DNA of 64,000 bases from Oligoflexia bacterium. Its GTDB lineage: Bacteria > Bdellovibrionota > UBA1018. Position 1 is the stretch's first letter. Each line of letters starts with the position of its first letter. Position numbers and translations under genes: made by a program. Location of the stretch: NCBI GenBank assembly GCA_014378465.1, contig JACMNQ010000065.1, positions 130,133 through 194,132 on the forward strand, read 5' to 3'. Shown in pieces: positions 8,324-19,159 of the stretch. The notes under the pieces are model-generated. The model did not search any database. It saw nothing but the letters and a program-made list of their open reading frames with translations, and was not told the origin of the DNA.

Positions 8324-10078
8324 ATGGAATTCAAGACCTCGGCGGCTCAACCGCCACTCTCACAGGACCGTTCGTCCGCTGCCACTGAACTCACAGGAGT
8401 GCCCCTCTCAGGCACTTCCCCAAAAAGCATTCTCCTCTGCACTCTCAATGCGCGTTACCACCACTCCTCATTCGGACTGCGCTACCTCTTTGCCAATCTG
8501 AAGGAGCTTCAGCCTCAGGCTCAGATCCTGGAATTCACGATTTCCCAGAACACGAAGGAAATCGTCGAGCGAGTTCTTGAAACCGGCGCCAGAATCGTGG
8601 GCTTCGGAGTCTACATCTGGAACACGGCGCAGACTTGCGAAGTCGTGTCCATGCTCAAGCGGGTGAAGCCTGAACTCATCATTGTGCTCGGTGGCCCTGA
8701 AGTCAGTTACGAAACCGAGACCCAGGCCCTCTGCCAGCTCGCCGACTACACGATCAAAGGCGAAGCGGATTTTCTATTTCATCAGTTCTGCAGCCAGGTG
8801 ATCACTGAAAATTTTCTCCCCCGCGTGAAGTGGATTTCAGGTGAACTTCCGGACATTTCAAAGATCGCTTCCGCCTATCCGTATTATTCAGATGAGGACA
8901 TCCGCCACCGCGTGATCTACGTCGAGGCTTCGCGCGGTTGCCCCTACAAGTGCGAATACTGCCTGTCGTCGCTCGACAAGTCGGTGCGCAACTTCAATCT
9001 GGATGCGTTTCTCGCGGATATCGAACTTCTCATTCAGCGCGGGGCCCGCTCGTTCAAGTTCATTGACCGCACGTTCAATCTCAGTCAGGCGATCAGCTCA
9101 CGCATCCTGCAGTTCTTCCTCGACCGCATGGAGCTGGGACTCTTTTTGCACTTTGAGATGGTACCCGACCGTTTGCCGGAAGAGCTCCGTGTGTTGATCC
9201 GCAAATTTCCCAAGGGCAGCCTGCAGTTTGAAATCGGAATTCAGACCTGGAATCCCGAGATCGCGAAGCTCGTGAGTCGCCGCCAGGATTACGCTAAAAT
9301 CGTCGAAAATTTCAATTTTCTGAAGTCGGATTCAGGCGTGCACACGCATGCGGATCTGATCGTCGGACTGCCCGGTGAGGACATCGCGAGTTTTGCCCGT
9401 GGCTTCGATGCGGTCGCTGAACTCGGAGCGGATGAAATTCAGGTGGGGATCCTGAAGCGTCTCAAAGGCACGCCGATCATTCGTCATGATCAGGAGTGGG
9501 GGATGGTCTATCAGGAGCATTCTCCTTTTCAGATCCTGCAGACGAAAGTCATGGATTTCAGCACGCTCCAGAAAATGGACCGCTTCTCCAGGTACTGGGA
9601 TCATTTCGCGAACAGCGGCAATTTCATTCAGACGATGAAGCTGCTTCAAACGCCGGGCTCGGGCCCAGGCACTCCAGAGTCAGGCCAATTTGAGATGGAC
9701 TCCCTGTTCTGGAAATTCTTCGCCTTCTGCAAATTTCTGGGTGCCCGCCACAGACAGACTCACGCGATCGCACTTCTGAATCTCGTTGAATCCGCCTGGA
9801 TTTACCTCACGGAGAACCTCAGGGTGAATCCCGCGCGGGTGCGTGAAGCGCTGGTTCAGGATTACACCGGCTCTCAGAAGCGCGACATTCCCAGATTTCT
9901 CAGGGATCCTGCCGAAACCTCAGCAGCTGCGCAGTCCCGTGCCAAGCATTCACTCCATCGAACTGCTCAAACAGCTTCAGCGGCAAGTCCGTTGGCAGGC
10001 AAGTCCACCCCCCAACGTCAGAAACGTCATCTTCAAAACCCGGCAAAGCCGGAAACACCCGAGGCCTCCCATGTCTAA
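8324..10078 (+). CDS. B12-binding-domain radical SAM protein (DUF4080-like)
   Basis: 584 residues. After a variable N-terminus, a cobalamin-binding-like Rossmann domain (about 35-165: SILLCTLNARYHHSS, ARIVGFGVYIWN, ELIIVLGGPEVS) precedes a radical SAM barrel with the cluster motif in EASRGCPYKCEYC (about 204-216, CxxxCxxC). Later barrel strands include THADLIVGLPGED. The substrate is unknown; this architecture spans tRNA, tetrapyrrole and lipid-modifying enzymes. The last 8 bp overlap the start of dbpA, suggesting co-transcription and possibly a link to RNA metabolism. No clear ribosome site precedes the ATG. The C-terminal roughly 80 residues are low-complexity and basic. Confidence 0.85.
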   Translation: MEFKTSAAQPPLSQDRSSAATELTGVPLSGTSPKSILLCTLNARYHHSSFGLRYLFANLKELQPQAQILEFTISQNTKEIVERVLETGARIVGFGVYIWNTAQTCEVVSMLKRVKPELIIVLGGPEVSYETETQALCQLADYTIKGEADFLFHQFCSQVITENFLPRVKWISGELPDISKIASAYPYYSDEDIRHRVIYVEASRGCPYKCEYCLSSLDKSVRNFNLDAFLADIELLIQRGARSFKFIDRTFNLSQAISSRILQFFLDRMELGLFLHFEMVPDRLPEELRVLIRKFPKGSLQFEIGIQTWNPEIAKLVSRRQDYAKIVENFNFLKSDSGVHTHADLIVGLPGEDIASFARGFDAVAELGADEIQVGILKRLKGTPIIRHDQEWGMVYQEHSPFQILQTKVMDFSTLQKMDRFSRYWDHFANSGNFIQTMKLLQTPGSGPGTPESGQFEMDSLFWKFFAFCKFLGARHRQTHAIALLNLVESAWIYLTENLRVNPARVREALVQDYTGSQKRDIPRFLRDPAETSAAAQSRAKHSLHRTAQTASAASPLAGKSTPQRQKRHLQNPAKPETPEASHV

Positions 10079-11477
10079 AGCCCAAACGTTCGATACTCTC
10101 AAGCTCTCCCCGGACCTCCTCGAAGTCGTCAAGGAGCTCGGTTACGAAACCATGACTCCGATCCAGGCGGAGAGCATCCCCGTCCTGCTCGCGGGCAAGG
10201 ATCTGGTTGGCCAATCCAAGACCGGAAGCGGCAAGACCGCGGCTTTCTCCATTCCTTTTCTCGAGAAGATCGATCTCCAGGGGCAGAAGATTCAGGCCCT
10301 CATCGTCTGTCCGACGCGTGAGCTCTGCACTCAGGTCGCGCGCGAGATCCGGAAGATCGGACGCTACCGGAAGGGACTCCAGGTACTCATCATTTCCGGG
10401 GGCCAGCCCATGGGTCCACAGCTGGGAGCTCTCGAACGCGGCGTTCATGTCGTCGTCGGCACTCCCGGTCGCGTCCTCGATCATATCAAACGCAAGACCA
10501 TGGACCTGAGGCAGGTCAACACCGTGGTGCTCGATGAAGCCGACCGCATGCTCGACATGGGTTTTCGTGAAGACATCGAGATGATCCTGAAAGGCACTCC
10601 GGCCACTCGTCAGACCGTGTTGTTCTCGGCGACTTTCCCGAAGACGATCGAAGGCCTGAGCCGCGCTTTCCTCAAGCATCCGGTCATGGTCAAGATTGAG
10701 AATGAGCCCTCGCAGATGCCACTCATCCGTCAGGTCTGCTATGAAATTGAACCGGATCAGAAGCTCCCGGCCGTCAAAGTGATTCTCCACCAGAGAAAAC
10801 CTGAGTCCGTCCTCATTTTCTGTAACCTCAAGACGCGAGTTGACGAACTGGTTCAGGAACTCAAAGCAGCCGGCGCCAGCGTCGACCGCCTTCATGGTGA
10901 TCTCGATCAGAGCGACCGTGACCGAGTGATGGCCAAATTCAGAAATCGCAGCACTCAGATTCTCGTCGCAACTGATGTCGCGGCTCGTGGACTGGACGTT
11001 GCCGGGATGGATCTCGTGATCAACTTCGATCTTCCGGCTCAAGCCGACAATTACGTTCACCGCATCGGGCGTACCGGACGCGCGGGCCAGAAGGGACTGG
11101 CAATCGCTTTTCTGACTCCGAAGGAAAGCTACAAGATCCAGATGATTGAGCAGGCGACGGGCGTCAAAATGGAACGCCTGAAAATTTCACTGCCTTCTGA
11201 GAATTCAACCAAAGCGCCGATCGAGCTCGAAGGCAATGCCGCGATGGAGACTCTGTTCATTGGCGGCGGCCGCAAGGAAAAGCTCCGTGCAGGGGACATT
11301 CTGGGTGCTCTGACCGGCGAAGCAGGGGGCTTGCCCGGGACCTCAATCGGAAAGATCGAGATTCAGGATCATTTCTCCTATGTTGCGGTCAGCCGTAATC
11401 ACTCGCATGTGGCAGTCGATCGCCTTCGCAATGGACGAATCAAAGGCCGCAAGTTCAGAGTGGAACTGGTTCGTTGA
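10071..11477 (+). CDS. dbpA: ATP-dependent DEAD-box RNA helicase DbpA-like
   Basis: 468 residues from the ATG at 10071, which overlaps the preceding stop; an upstream frame extension is not needed. Q motif region (YETMTPIQAE), Walker [37 protein letters not shown] and HRIGRTGRAG are all present. The C-terminal domain (about 395-468, ending GRIKGRKFRVELV) matches the DbpA RNA-binding domain, which recognises hairpin 92 of 23S rRNA. Known role: assembly of the large ribosomal subunit. A second DEAD-box protein lies at 23029-24588 but has a different, low-complexity tail. Confidence 0.93.
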   Translation: MSKAQTFDTLKLSPDLLEVVKELGYETMTPIQAESIPVLLAGKDLVGQSKTGSGKTAAFSIPFLEKIDLQGQKIQALIVCPTRELCTQVAREIRKIGRYRKGLQVLIISGGQPMGPQLGALERGVHVVVGTPGRVLDHIKRKTMDLRQVNTVVLDEADRMLDMGFREDIEMILKGTPATRQTVLFSATFPKTIEGLSRAFLKHPVMVKIENEPSQMPLIRQVCYEIEPDQKLPAVKVILHQRKPESVLIFCNLKTRVDELVQELKAAGASVDRLHGDLDQSDRDRVMAKFRNRSTQILVATDVAARGLDVAGMDLVINFDLPAQADNYVHRIGRTGRAGQKGLAIAFLTPKESYKIQMIEQATGVKMERLKISLPSENSTKAPIELEGNAAMETLFIGGGRKEKLRAGDILGALTGEAGGLPGTSIGKIEIQDHFSYVAVSRNHSHVAVDRLRNGRIKGRKFRVELVR

Positions 11478-11540
11478 GTGAGATGACAGCCTGCCTGCGG
11501 ACGCGGTGAGGTCCTCTCGCGGTCGACTTCAGATCTTAAG

Positions 11541-11583
11541 GGCTTTCAGCCAAATTCCTGATGAAAGCCTGAGACCTTTCAGG
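11541..11583 (+). promoter_or_regulatory. leader with two mutually exclusive hairpins before the methionine operon
   Basis: GGCTTTCA (11541-11548) pairs perfectly with TGAAAGCC (11562-11569). CCTGA (11557-11561), in the loop of that hairpin, can instead pair with TCAGG (11579-11583), which is the AGG ribosome-site core of the next gene. The second pairing intrudes on the first stem, so the two folds exclude each other. This has the geometry of a translational switch. No match to the SAM, SAH, cobalamin or THF riboswitch consensus was recognised. Confidence 0.35.
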
Positions 11584-11589
11584 TAGTTA

Positions 11590-13494
11590 TTGACTATGCT
11601 GAATTTTGCAAACCTGTTTGCCACTCCCTACGTCGTCTTTGACGGCGGGATTGCCACTGAGCTTTATGAGCGCGGTTTTTACATCAATCGGCCGTTTGAG
11701 GAACTGAACGTCACGCACAGCAAAGACGTGGGTGCGGTTCATGCGGCCTACCTCAAGTCCGGCGCGATGGCCCTGACGACGAACAGTTTTTCGCTGACGA
11801 GCTCCCAGCTCGAGAAGTTTGATCTCAAGCCAAAGCAGGCTGAGCTGCTTCAGGCGGCGATCGTCACTGCGAAGGAAACGATCGAAGCTGCCGTTGCAGG
11901 CGGAGCGCCTGATGCCGCCCATGCCCGAATCGGACTTTCGCTTGGACCTCTCGGTGCGCTGATCGAACCTCTGGGACGCATCTCGCGCGATGAAGTCAGG
12001 ACTGAGTATGAGACGCTCGCGAGACTCGCTCTTGAGACGCCTCACTTTCATTTTTACAACCTCGAAACCTTTTCGAATCTCGAGGAACTTGGCTGCGCGA
12101 TCGACGGGCTGAGACGAGTCGATCAGACTCGGCCGATTCTGGCTTCGATCACCATCAATTCTTCCGAAGTCAGCGTGATCCAGCATTTCGCGGCAGCCAT
12201 CGGGAGTCGGGATGATGTTCAGGCTCTCGGGATGAACTGCGCTGAAGGTCCTCATGATCTTCTGCAATCTCTCAAGATTCTGAAGCCCCTGACGGAGAAA
12301 CCGATCGTCATTCAGCCCAATGCCGGGATTCCGCGCAACATCAACGGCCGCTACTTCTACATGACGTCACCCGACTACATGGCCAAGTTCGCCAAACGTT
12401 TCATCGAAGCCGGCGCATACGGAGTCGGAGGCTGCTGTGGGACCGGCCCCGACCACATTCGCGCCATCGCCCAGGCCGTGAAGATGATGCAGGCGCGTGG
12501 AGTCGCGGAACAGGAACGCGCCAAAACTGTGGACGTTCGCGCTGAAAAAGAACGCAGCGGAGTCATTCAGGCGATCGAACGCATCTCATTTCTGGACCGC
12601 AAGCAATCCAGGATCGCCGCAAAACTCAAGGCGGGCCAGAAAGTCATCTCGATCGAACTGACTTCTCCTCGGGGGACCGACGTCACGAAGTTCATGGCGT
12701 CTCTTGAAAAAGTCAAAGCCGCCAAAGTCGATTTCGTCAATGTCCCTGATGGTGCCAGAGCCAGCACGCGTTCGAGCTCTCTGCATCTCGCGGCGCATGT
12801 GAACACGAAGGAGATGGGGGTGACCATCATTCCTCATCTGACGACTCGGGACCGCAACCTGATCGCGCTCCAATCGGATCTCCTCGGAGCTTCCATCAAT
12901 CAGGTGCATGACGTGCTGATCATCACGGGAGATCCCCCGAAGATCGGCAACAACCGGGATGCGACCGCCGTGTATGACATTGATTCGATCGGTCTGACCT
13001 ATCTGGTGGACCAGCTCAATCGCGGTTTCAGCCCTCAGGGTGAAGCCCTCGGGTCCCAGACTCATTTCGCCATCGGAGTCGCAAGCAATCCCACCGCGCT
13101 CAATCTGGAGCTTGAGATCAAGCGCTGGCAATACAAACATGAGTCAGGCGCGAACTTCGCGGTGACTCAGCCGATTTACGAAGCTGAGACCTTCCTGCGC
13201 TGGAAAGAACAGATCGGCGCCAAGTACCTGCCTCACGTCGTCGGCATCTGGCCTTTTGTGAGCCTCAAGAATGCTGAATTCATGGCGCATGAAGTTCCGG
13301 GAGTTCACGTCCCGGCCTGGGCACTGGAGAAGATGGCCAAGCATCAGGACAGTCCCGAAGACTCCGTCAAAGCGGGGATCGAGATCGCCGCTCGCCTCAT
13401 GCGGGAGATCTGGGACGAGTGCGAAGGGTTCGCCATCTCCGCTCCTCTCGGACGAGTCGACGTCGCTTTGGAGGTCTTGAAATGTCTGGAGTGA
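11590..13494 (+). CDS. bifunctional homocysteine S-methyltransferase / 5,10-methylenetetrahydrofolate reductase
   Basis: 634 residues with the architecture of B. subtilis YitJ. The N-terminal homocysteine methyltransferase domain (about 1-300) has FDGGIATEL and zinc ligands in GMNCAEG and [11 protein letters not shown]. The C-terminal MTHFR domain (about 340-634) has [20 protein letters not shown]. The MTHFR half makes 5-methyl-THF for MetH, whose gene overlaps this one by 13 bp. The TTG at 11590 sits 6 nt after AGG, while an in-frame ATG at 11596 is 12 nt away; either could be used. Having both this methyltransferase domain and MetH is partly redundant: the N-terminal domain may use S-methylmethionine or another donor. 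Confidence 0.92.
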   Translation: MTMLNFANLFATPYVVFDGGIATELYERGFYINRPFEELNVTHSKDVGAVHAAYLKSGAMALTTNSFSLTSSQLEKFDLKPKQAELLQAAIVTAKETIEAAVAGGAPDAAHARIGLSLGPLGALIEPLGRISRDEVRTEYETLARLALETPHFHFYNLETFSNLEELGCAIDGLRRVDQTRPILASITINSSEVSVIQHFAAAIGSRDDVQALGMNCAEGPHDLLQSLKILKPLTEKPIVIQPNAGIPRNINGRYFYMTSPDYMAKFAKRFIEAGAYGVGGCCGTGPDHIRAIAQAVKMMQARGVAEQERAKTVDVRAEKERSGVIQAIERISFLDRKQSRIAAKLKAGQKVISIELTSPRGTDVTKFMASLEKVKAAKVDFVNVPDGARASTRSSSLHLAAHVNTKEMGVTIIPHLTTRDRNLIALQSDLLGASINQVHDVLIITGDPPKIGNNRDATAVYDIDSIGLTYLVDQLNRGFSPQGEALGSQTHFAIGVASNPTALNLELEIKRWQYKHESGANFAVTQPIYEAETFLRWKEQIGAKYLPHVVGIWPFVSLKNAEFMAHEVPGVHVPAWALEKMAKHQDSPEDSVKAGIEIAARLMREIWDECEGFAISAPLGRVDVALEVLKCLE

Positions 13495-16400
13495 ATTCGG
13501 CGTCAGCGACGAGAAGCTCGGCAGGTTTTGCGAAGTCCCGCCTGGAACAGTTGATCGAAGAGCGCATTCTCATTCTGGACGGCGCCATGGGGTCGATGAT
13601 CCAGCAGTACAAGCTGGGTGAAGCGGAGTACCGCGGAACGCGCTTCAAGGATCATCCTAAAGATCTGAAAGGAAACAATGATCTTCTTGTTTTGACCCGG
13701 CCGGAAGTTGTCAAGCGGATCCACAAGGATTACCTGCTCGCGGGATCCGACCTGATTGAGACGAACACTTTCAACGGCACGACGATCGCCCAGGCGGATT
13801 ATGGGCTGGAGTCCGTTGTTTTTGAACTGAACCAGGCGGCGGCCGCGCTCGCGCGTCAGGCGTGTGATGAAGTGATGGCGGAGGCTCGAAGCCGCGGTCA
13901 AGTGCGTGAGTGTTTTGTGGCCGGCGCGGTCGGTCCGACCAATCGCACGGCGTCGCTCTCTCCGGACGTCAATCGTCCCGAGTACCGCGCGACGACTTTC
14001 GATGAACTCAAAGTCGCTTACCGTCAGCAGATCGAGGGCCTGATCGCAGGCGGAATCGACGCGGTTCTGATCGAAACGGTCTTTGATACTTTGAATCTCA
14101 AAGCCGCCATCTTCGCTTACATGGAATGGCTCGAAGCGAATCCTGAGAAGCGAGTGCCGCTCATGCTTTCGGTGACGATCACGGATCAGTCGGGGAGAAC
14201 CCTTTCCGGCCAGACGATCGAAGCGTTCTGGTACTCGGTGCAGCACGCCAGGCCTTTGAGTGTCGGCATCAACTGCGCGCTCGGCGCCAAGGACATGCGC
14301 CCTTACCTCAAGGCGCTCTCCAAAGTCGCGAACTGCGCGATCACCTGTTATCCGAACGCCGGCCTCCCGAATCCTCTGGCTCCCACGGGCTACGATGAGA
14401 CCCCTGCGAATCTTGCCGCCGAACTCGATCACTTCGCCGAAGAAAATCTTTTGAACTTCGTCGGAGGCTGCTGCGGCACGACTCCTGCTCACATCGCGGC
14501 TGTTGCAGAAGCGATGAAAGGGTATTCGCCACGACCCGTGCAGGCTTTGAGGTCAGCTCCCGTGACTGCCGCAGAAGCGCCGAGTGCACCTGCCTACCCA
14601 CTCACGCTCTCCGGGCTGGAGCCCCTCGTTCACATCCCGGGAACCTTCCTGATCGTCGGTGAGCGCACGAATGTCATGGGTTCGCCCAAGTTTTCCGAGT
14701 TGATCAAAATGGGTGATTTCGAAAGTGCTTTGAAAGTCGCCAAGCAGCAGGTCGAAAACGGCGCGAATATTCTCGACCTCTGTTTTGATGAAGCCATGAT
14801 TGACGGCGAGTCCTCAATGATTCACTTCGTGAATCTGCTCGCCTCTGATCCGGACATCTGCCGAATCCCGTTCATGATCGACAGCTCCAGGTGGACCGTG
14901 CTCGAGGCGGGACTGAAGTGCCTGCAGGGCAAGGGCGTCGTGAATTCGATTTCACTGAAAGAGGGCGAAGCCCGGTTCCTCGAGCAGGCCTCTCTCATTC
15001 AGAAATACGGCGCCGCCGTGATCGTCATGGCCTTCGACGAAAATGGCCAGGCGGCGACGTTCGCTGAGAAAGTCCGCATCTGCAGACGCAGTTACCAGCT
15101 TCTGACTGACCGACTCAGCTTCAACCCGGGTGACATCATTTTTGATGCGAACGTGCTGACCGTCGCCACCGGGATGGAAGAGCACAACTCCTATGCCCTG
15201 GATTTCATCCAGGCGGTCAAAGAGATCAAGATTCAGTGCCCGGGCGTCAGGACCAGTGGCGGCATCTCCAACGTCTCGTTTTCGTTTCGTGGCAACAATC
15301 ACGTGCGCGAAGCGATGCACAGCGTGTTTCTCTACCATGCGATCGCTGCAGGCCTCGACATGGGCATCGTCAATGCGGGCATGTTGACGGTTTACGACGA
15401 AATCGAGCCCGAGCTCAAGAAGCTCGTCGAAGACGTCATCCTGAACCGCGATCCCGAGGCTTCCGAGAAACTCGTGACTTTCGCTGAAGAACTCAAAGCG
15501 GTGCAGGGTGGGCAAGGTGCAAAATCGGCCGCTGCCAAAACTGAGTGGCGCTCGGAGCCTCTCGAAAAACGCATCGCTCACGCGCTCGTTCATGGCATCA
15601 CGGATTACGTGGATCAAGATACGGAAGAAGCGCGCTTGAAGTACGGTGCACCTCTGCAGGTCATCGAGGGTCCCTTGATGGACGGAATGAAAGTCGTCGG
15701 CGAGCTTTTCGGCGCGGGCAAGATGTTCCTCCCCCAGGTGGTCAAGAGCGCGCGCGCGATGAAAAAAGCAGTCGCGTATCTCAAGCCTTTCATGGATGCC
15801 GAGCAGCTGAAGAACCCGGGTAGCCTTTCCAGACAGGGAGTTTTCGTCATCGCCACAGTCAAAGGCGACGTCCATGACATCGGCAAGAACATCGTCTCGG
15901 TCGTGCTGTCCTGCAATGGCTACCAGGTCATTGATCTCGGGGTCATGGTCAAATCCGACGTGATTCTGAAAGCGGCAATTGAACACCAGGCGGATTTCGT
16001 CGGCCTCAGTGGCTTGATCACGCCTTCCCTGGATGAGATGATTTCGATCGCGCAGGAAATGACCCAGCAGGGTTTCACGACTCCACTTCTCATCGGGGGA
16101 GCCACGACTTCTCCCGCTCACACTGCAGTCAAGGTCGCGCCTCACTATCCCGAGCCGGTGGTTCAGGTGGGGGATGCTTCACTCGTGATCGAAGTCTGTA
16201 CCCGACTCAAGAGTCCCGAACTCAAAAAGAAGTATGTTGCTGAACTCCAGGAACGGCAGACGCGCTTGCGCGAAAGCTTTGAACGGTCTCGCGGTACCAC
16301 CGTGAGTCTGCCCCTTGCCCAGGCGAGAGCGCAGCGAATGAAACTCGCCCCTCCTGCCTCAGACGGCATCGTGAAAGCTCCTTTTCATGGCCTAAAAGTT

Positions 16401-17306
16401 CTCCGGGACATTCCTCTCGACGAAGTCGCTCGTTACATTGACTGGTCACCGTTTTTCTGGAGCTGGCAGCTCAAGGGAAAATACCCAGCCATTCTGGAGC
16501 ATCCGAAGCATGGTAAGGAAGCCACGCAGCTTTTTCAAGATGCTCAGGAACTTCTCGCTCGCGTGGTGTCTGAAAAGCGTTTCGCGCTCAAAGCCGTCTA
16601 TGGTTACTTTCCGGCCGTATCGACCGCGAATGATGATGTCATCCTTCTGAAGGAGCCCTTCGCGGAGAGTGAAACCGTGGAGAAGGGGTTACTGAGGCTT
16701 GAACTGGCCCGGTTCCACTTTCTCAGACAGCAGAAGGAAAAAGTTTCGGATCAGACCTATCACTCGCTTGCGGATTTCATTCGTCCAAGTGAGTCCAACG
16801 AAGGATCAGACGTTCTGGGCGGTTTCTGCGTGACGGCCGGAAAAAGCGTCGAGGAGTTTGCGGCCATGTTCTCTTCCAGACTCGACGATTATTCGTCGAT
16901 CATCGTGAAAGCGCTCGGAGACCGCTTTGCCGAGGCCACGGCCGAGTGGCTGCACGAAAAGGTTCGCCATGAAGTCGGAATTCAGGAAGATCTGACGATC
17001 GAAGACCTCATCGGTGAGAAATACCAGGGGGTTCGTCCCGCAATGGGCTATCCCGCATGTCCGGATCACACGGAGAAACAGACTCTCTGGGATCTCCTCG
17101 ATGTCGATGCCTCCATTGGCGTCAGCCTGACTGAGAGTTTCGCGATGAACCCTCCTTCATCCGTGTCCGGTCTCTATTTCTTTCATCCCGAGGCTCGGTA
17201 CTTCAATGTCGGCCCGATCACGAAGGAACAGCTTCTGGATTACTGTGCGAGAAAAGGGATTTCTGAAAAAGAGGCAGCCCGGATCCTCTCTCCGATCTAT
17301 GAATGA
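13482..17306 (+). CDS. metH: cobalamin-dependent methionine synthase MetH
   Basis: 1274 residues from the ATG at 13482, which has GGAGG 8 nt upstream. Four modules are visible: homocysteine domain ([22 protein letters not shown]), pterin-binding domain ([15 protein letters not shown] onward), cobalamin cap and Rossmann domain with the lower ligand His in [12 protein letters not shown] (His798), and an activation domain with [12 protein letters not shown] near the C-terminus. Slightly longer than the roughly 1230-residue E. coli enzyme. It transfers the methyl of 5-methyl-THF to homocysteine. It overlaps the MTHFR fusion gene upstream by 13 bp and the small ORF downstream by 8 bp, so all three are probably translationally coupled. 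Confidence 0.97.
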   Translation: MSGVNSASATRSSAGFAKSRLEQLIEERILILDGAMGSMIQQYKLGEAEYRGTRFKDHPKDLKGNNDLLVLTRPEVVKRIHKDYLLAGSDLIETNTFNGTTIAQADYGLESVVFELNQAAAALARQACDEVMAEARSRGQVRECFVAGAVGPTNRTASLSPDVNRPEYRATTFDELKVAYRQQIEGLIAGGIDAVLIETVFDTLNLKAAIFAYMEWLEANPEKRVPLMLSVTITDQSGRTLSGQTIEAFWYSVQHARPLSVGINCALGAKDMRPYLKALSKVANCAITCYPNAGLPNPLAPTGYDETPANLAAELDHFAEENLLNFVGGCCGTTPAHIAAVAEAMKGYSPRPVQALRSAPVTAAEAPSAPAYPLTLSGLEPLVHIPGTFLIVGERTNVMGSPKFSELIKMGDFESALKVAKQQVENGANILDLCFDEAMIDGESSMIHFVNLLASDPDICRIPFMIDSSRWTVLEAGLKCLQGKGVVNSISLKEGEARFLEQASLIQKYGAAVIVMAFDENGQAATFAEKVRICRRSYQLLTDRLSFNPGDIIFDANVLTVATGMEEHNSYALDFIQAVKEIKIQCPGVRTSGGISNVSFSFRGNNHVREAMHSVFLYHAIAAGLDMGIVNAGMLTVYDEIEPELKKLVEDVILNRDPEASEKLVTFAEELKAVQGGQGAKSAAAKTEWRSEPLEKRIAHALVHGITDYVDQDTEEARLKYGAPLQVIEGPLMDGMKVVGELFGAGKMFLPQVVKSARAMKKAVAYLKPFMDAEQLKNPGSLSRQGVFVIATVKGDVHDIGKNIVSVVLSCNGYQVIDLGVMVKSDVILKAAIEHQADFVGLSGLITPSLDEMISIAQEMTQQGFTTPLLIGGATTSPAHTAVKVAPHYPEPVVQVGDASLVIEVCTRLKSPELKKKYVAELQERQTRLRESFERSRGTTVSLPLAQARAQRMKLAPPASDGIVKAPFHGLKVLRDIPLDEVARYIDWSPFFWSWQLKGKYPAILEHPKHGKEATQLFQDAQELLARVVSEKRFALKAVYGYFPAVSTANDDVILLKEPFAESETVEKGLLRLELARFHFLRQQKEKVSDQTYHSLADFIRPSESNEGSDVLGGFCVTAGKSVEEFAAMFSSRLDDYSSIIVKALGDRFAEATAEWLHEKVRHEVGIQEDLTIEDLIGEKYQGVRPAMGYPACPDHTEKQTLWDLLDVDASIGVSLTESFAMNPPSSVSGLYFFHPEARYFNVGPITKEQLLDYCARKGISEKEAARILSPIYE

Positions 17307-17637
17307 AGTGCTGCTGCAGCGCCTCAGGGAAATGAGAAAGTCCCGCCCTGACCTCGCTCAGGTGATCGATGGGGTGAGTGTGCTGGGTGATCCCGAGCTC
17401 AAGGCTTGGCTTCGATCGGTGGATGAGTCGCGTTATGGACTCGAGGATTGGCTCACTGCACTTTCCGCTTTTTACACCTGGCTGCCTTCTCTGTCCGAAA
17501 TCAGTGTTCCTGATGCCCTTGAGTACCTATCCTGTTGTGCAGAAGGTGCGCAGATCGGGGGATCGGCAGGGAGTCTGGTCGACGCGGCGCTTGAGTATTA
17601 TCAGCTCTATGGCGTTGAGGGACTGCGCCCGCTCTGA
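17299..17637 (+). CDS. small unknown protein translationally coupled to metH
   Basis: 112 residues, acidic and predicted all-helical, beginning [17 protein letters not shown]. The ATG lies inside the last codons of metH (8-bp overlap), which implies re-initiation by the same ribosomes. No signal peptide, membrane segment or recognised motif. Two adjacent cysteines (LSCCAEG) lie near residue 76. The strict coupling suggests a role tied to MetH or methionine status, for instance reactivation or stability, but that is inference only. Confidence 0.65.
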   Translation: MNEVLLQRLREMRKSRPDLAQVIDGVSVLGDPELKAWLRSVDESRYGLEDWLTALSAFYTWLPSLSEISVPDALEYLSCCAEGAQIGGSAGSLVDAALEYYQLYGVEGLRPL

Positions 17638-17669
17638 TCTCGAGCTCGATTCATGCAGAGCAGACGGGT

Positions 17670-18125
17670 ATGGTGCACGGTTTTGAAATTGTGATTTCCG
17701 GATTGATCTCGACTCTGGCGATGGAAATGGTCATGCGACTTACCACGGGTATGAAGCTTGCCAATGCGGACATGGTTCGCGCGTTGGGAAGTCTTGTGAC
17801 GCGTGAGTATAGAACGGCTCTTTTGCCGGGCTTGCTGCTGCACGTCGTCTTCGGCGTGGTGTTTGCCTTTTTTTACGCCAGTGTGGTGAGCTTCTCGCCT
17901 GCCCATACATCAGCCTCCATCATCCTGATCACCACGATTCTCTCCATTTTTCATGGATTGGCATTTGGCGTTCTCCTGGTCATTCTCGTGGCCGAGCATC
18001 ATCCCTTGCCGATGTTTCGCACGGTTGGACTCCGGGTTGTTCTCGCTCACTTGGCCGGTCATGTGACGTATGGCTTTTGTCTAGGACTGATGTTCGTGTT
18101 CACGCGACTTCAGTTCACTCATTGA
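17670..18125 (+). CDS. small four-helix membrane protein, unknown
   Basis: 151 residues with about four hydrophobic segments (about 5-22, 51-71, 83-108, 124-146). Several histidines sit near helix ends (AEHHPLP, LAHLAGHVTYG). No family recognised with confidence. It is 32 bp downstream of the metH-coupled ORF on the same strand and may be the last gene of that transcript. Confidence 0.65.
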   Translation: MVHGFEIVISGLISTLAMEMVMRLTTGMKLANADMVRALGSLVTREYRTALLPGLLLHVVFGVVFAFFYASVVSFSPAHTSASIILITTILSIFHGLAFGVLLVILVAEHHPLPMFRTVGLRVVLAHLAGHVTYGFCLGLMFVFTRLQFTH

Positions 18126-18186
18126 AGGGCTTTTCAACACGATTTTTCGACTGCAGGGGACACGGGCTTTGTGATAAACCAGACTC

Positions 18187-18675
18187 ATGACACAGGAAAC
18201 TGCAACTCTTGCCGGCGGCTGTTTTTGGGGAATGGAAGATATCTTGAGAAAACTCCCCGGAGTTCTCTCCACCAAAGTGGGATACGCGGGCGGTACCACC
18301 GCGAACCCGACTTACCTCACGGTCAAGAAGGGCGATACGGGACACGCTGAAAGCATGCAGCTGACCTTTGACCCGGGCAAAGTGAGTTACGCGGAAATTC
18401 TGAATCTGTTCTTCAAGATGCATGATCCGACGACCGTGGATCGCCAGGGCAATGATCTGGGGTCTCAGTACCGTTCCGCCATTTTCTTTCACACGGAAGA
18501 ACAGAAGAAGACCGCTGAAGAAATGAAAGCGAAAGTCGATCAAACCGGAAAGTGGAAGCGCCCGATCGTGACTCAGATCGTTCCTTACACGCAGTTCCAC
18601 TCCGCCGAAGATTACCATCAGGATTATCTGGTGAAAAATCCCGGTGGCTATACCTGCCATTACGTCCGGGATTGA
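18187..18675 (+). CDS. msrA: peptide-methionine (S)-S-oxide reductase MsrA
   Basis: 162 residues. The catalytic Cys is in [10 protein letters not shown] near the N-terminus, followed by VGYAGG, GHAESMQ, a [18 protein letters not shown] block and [11 protein letters not shown], all MsrA hallmarks. It reduces the S epimer of methionine sulfoxide in proteins. No signal peptide, so cytoplasmic. msrB follows after 10 bp, giving a two-gene repair operon that handles both epimers. Confidence 0.96.
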   Translation: MTQETATLAGGCFWGMEDILRKLPGVLSTKVGYAGGTTANPTYLTVKKGDTGHAESMQLTFDPGKVSYAEILNLFFKMHDPTTVDRQGNDLGSQYRSAIFFHTEEQKKTAEEMKAKVDQTGKWKRPIVTQIVPYTQFHSAEDYHQDYLVKNPGGYTCHYVRD

Positions 18676-18685
18676 GAGGACACCT

Positions 18686-19159
18686 ATGCCAAATTCAAAA
18701 CAATCCACTCCTGAACTCTCCAAAGAAGAACTCAAGAAACGGCTGACCCCTGAGCAATTTCACGTCACGCAGGAAAGCGGCACGGAAAGACCCTTCACTC
18801 ATCCCTTTCACGATCAGAAGACACCCGGCCTTTACGTGGATATCGTTTCAGGCGAAGCCCTGTTCACATCGCTCGATAAATTTGATTCTGGCTGCGGCTG
18901 GCCAAGCTTCACTCAGCCTGTCGCGGCCGAACAGGTCGTCGAGAAAGTGGACCAGACTCATTTCATGACGAGAACTGAAGTCCGCTCCAGTCGGGCGGAT
19001 TCTCACCTGGGTCACGTGTTCCCGGACGGTCCCGGGCCAAATGGCCTTCGTTACTGCATCAACGGCGCTTCACTGCGCTTCATCCCGGTGGAGAAGCTCA
19101 AGGAAGAAGGCTTCGAAAAATTTCTGTCACTCTTTGCAAGCCGCCACTCGAACGAGTGA
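18686..19159 (+). CDS. msrB: peptide-methionine (R)-S-oxide reductase MsrB
   Basis: 157 residues from the ATG at 18686, preceded by GAGAGGA. Family motifs [21 protein letters not shown] and catalytic [11 protein letters not shown] are present. The two CxxC pairs that bind structural zinc in many MsrB proteins are absent (the segment before GEALF lacks cysteines), so this is the zinc-free type. A resolving-cysteine candidate is in SGCGW. It overlaps the convergent VWA lipoprotein gene by 33 bp. Confidence 0.95.
   Translation: MPNSKQSTPELSKEELKKRLTPEQFHVTQESGTERPFTHPFHDQKTPGLYVDIVSGEALFTSLDKFDSGCGWPSFTQPVAAEQVVEKVDQTHFMTRTEVRSSRADSHLGHVFPDGPGPNGLRYCINGASLRFIPVEKLKEEGFEKFLSLFASRHSNE

Noticed and set aside
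9900..11060. 386-codon minus-strand frame opposite dbpA
   Set aside because: Antisense shadow of the helicase; no recognised protein features.
14952..16145. 397-codon minus-strand frame inside metH
   Set aside because: Antisense shadow of MetH domains, low-complexity Asp/His-rich composition.
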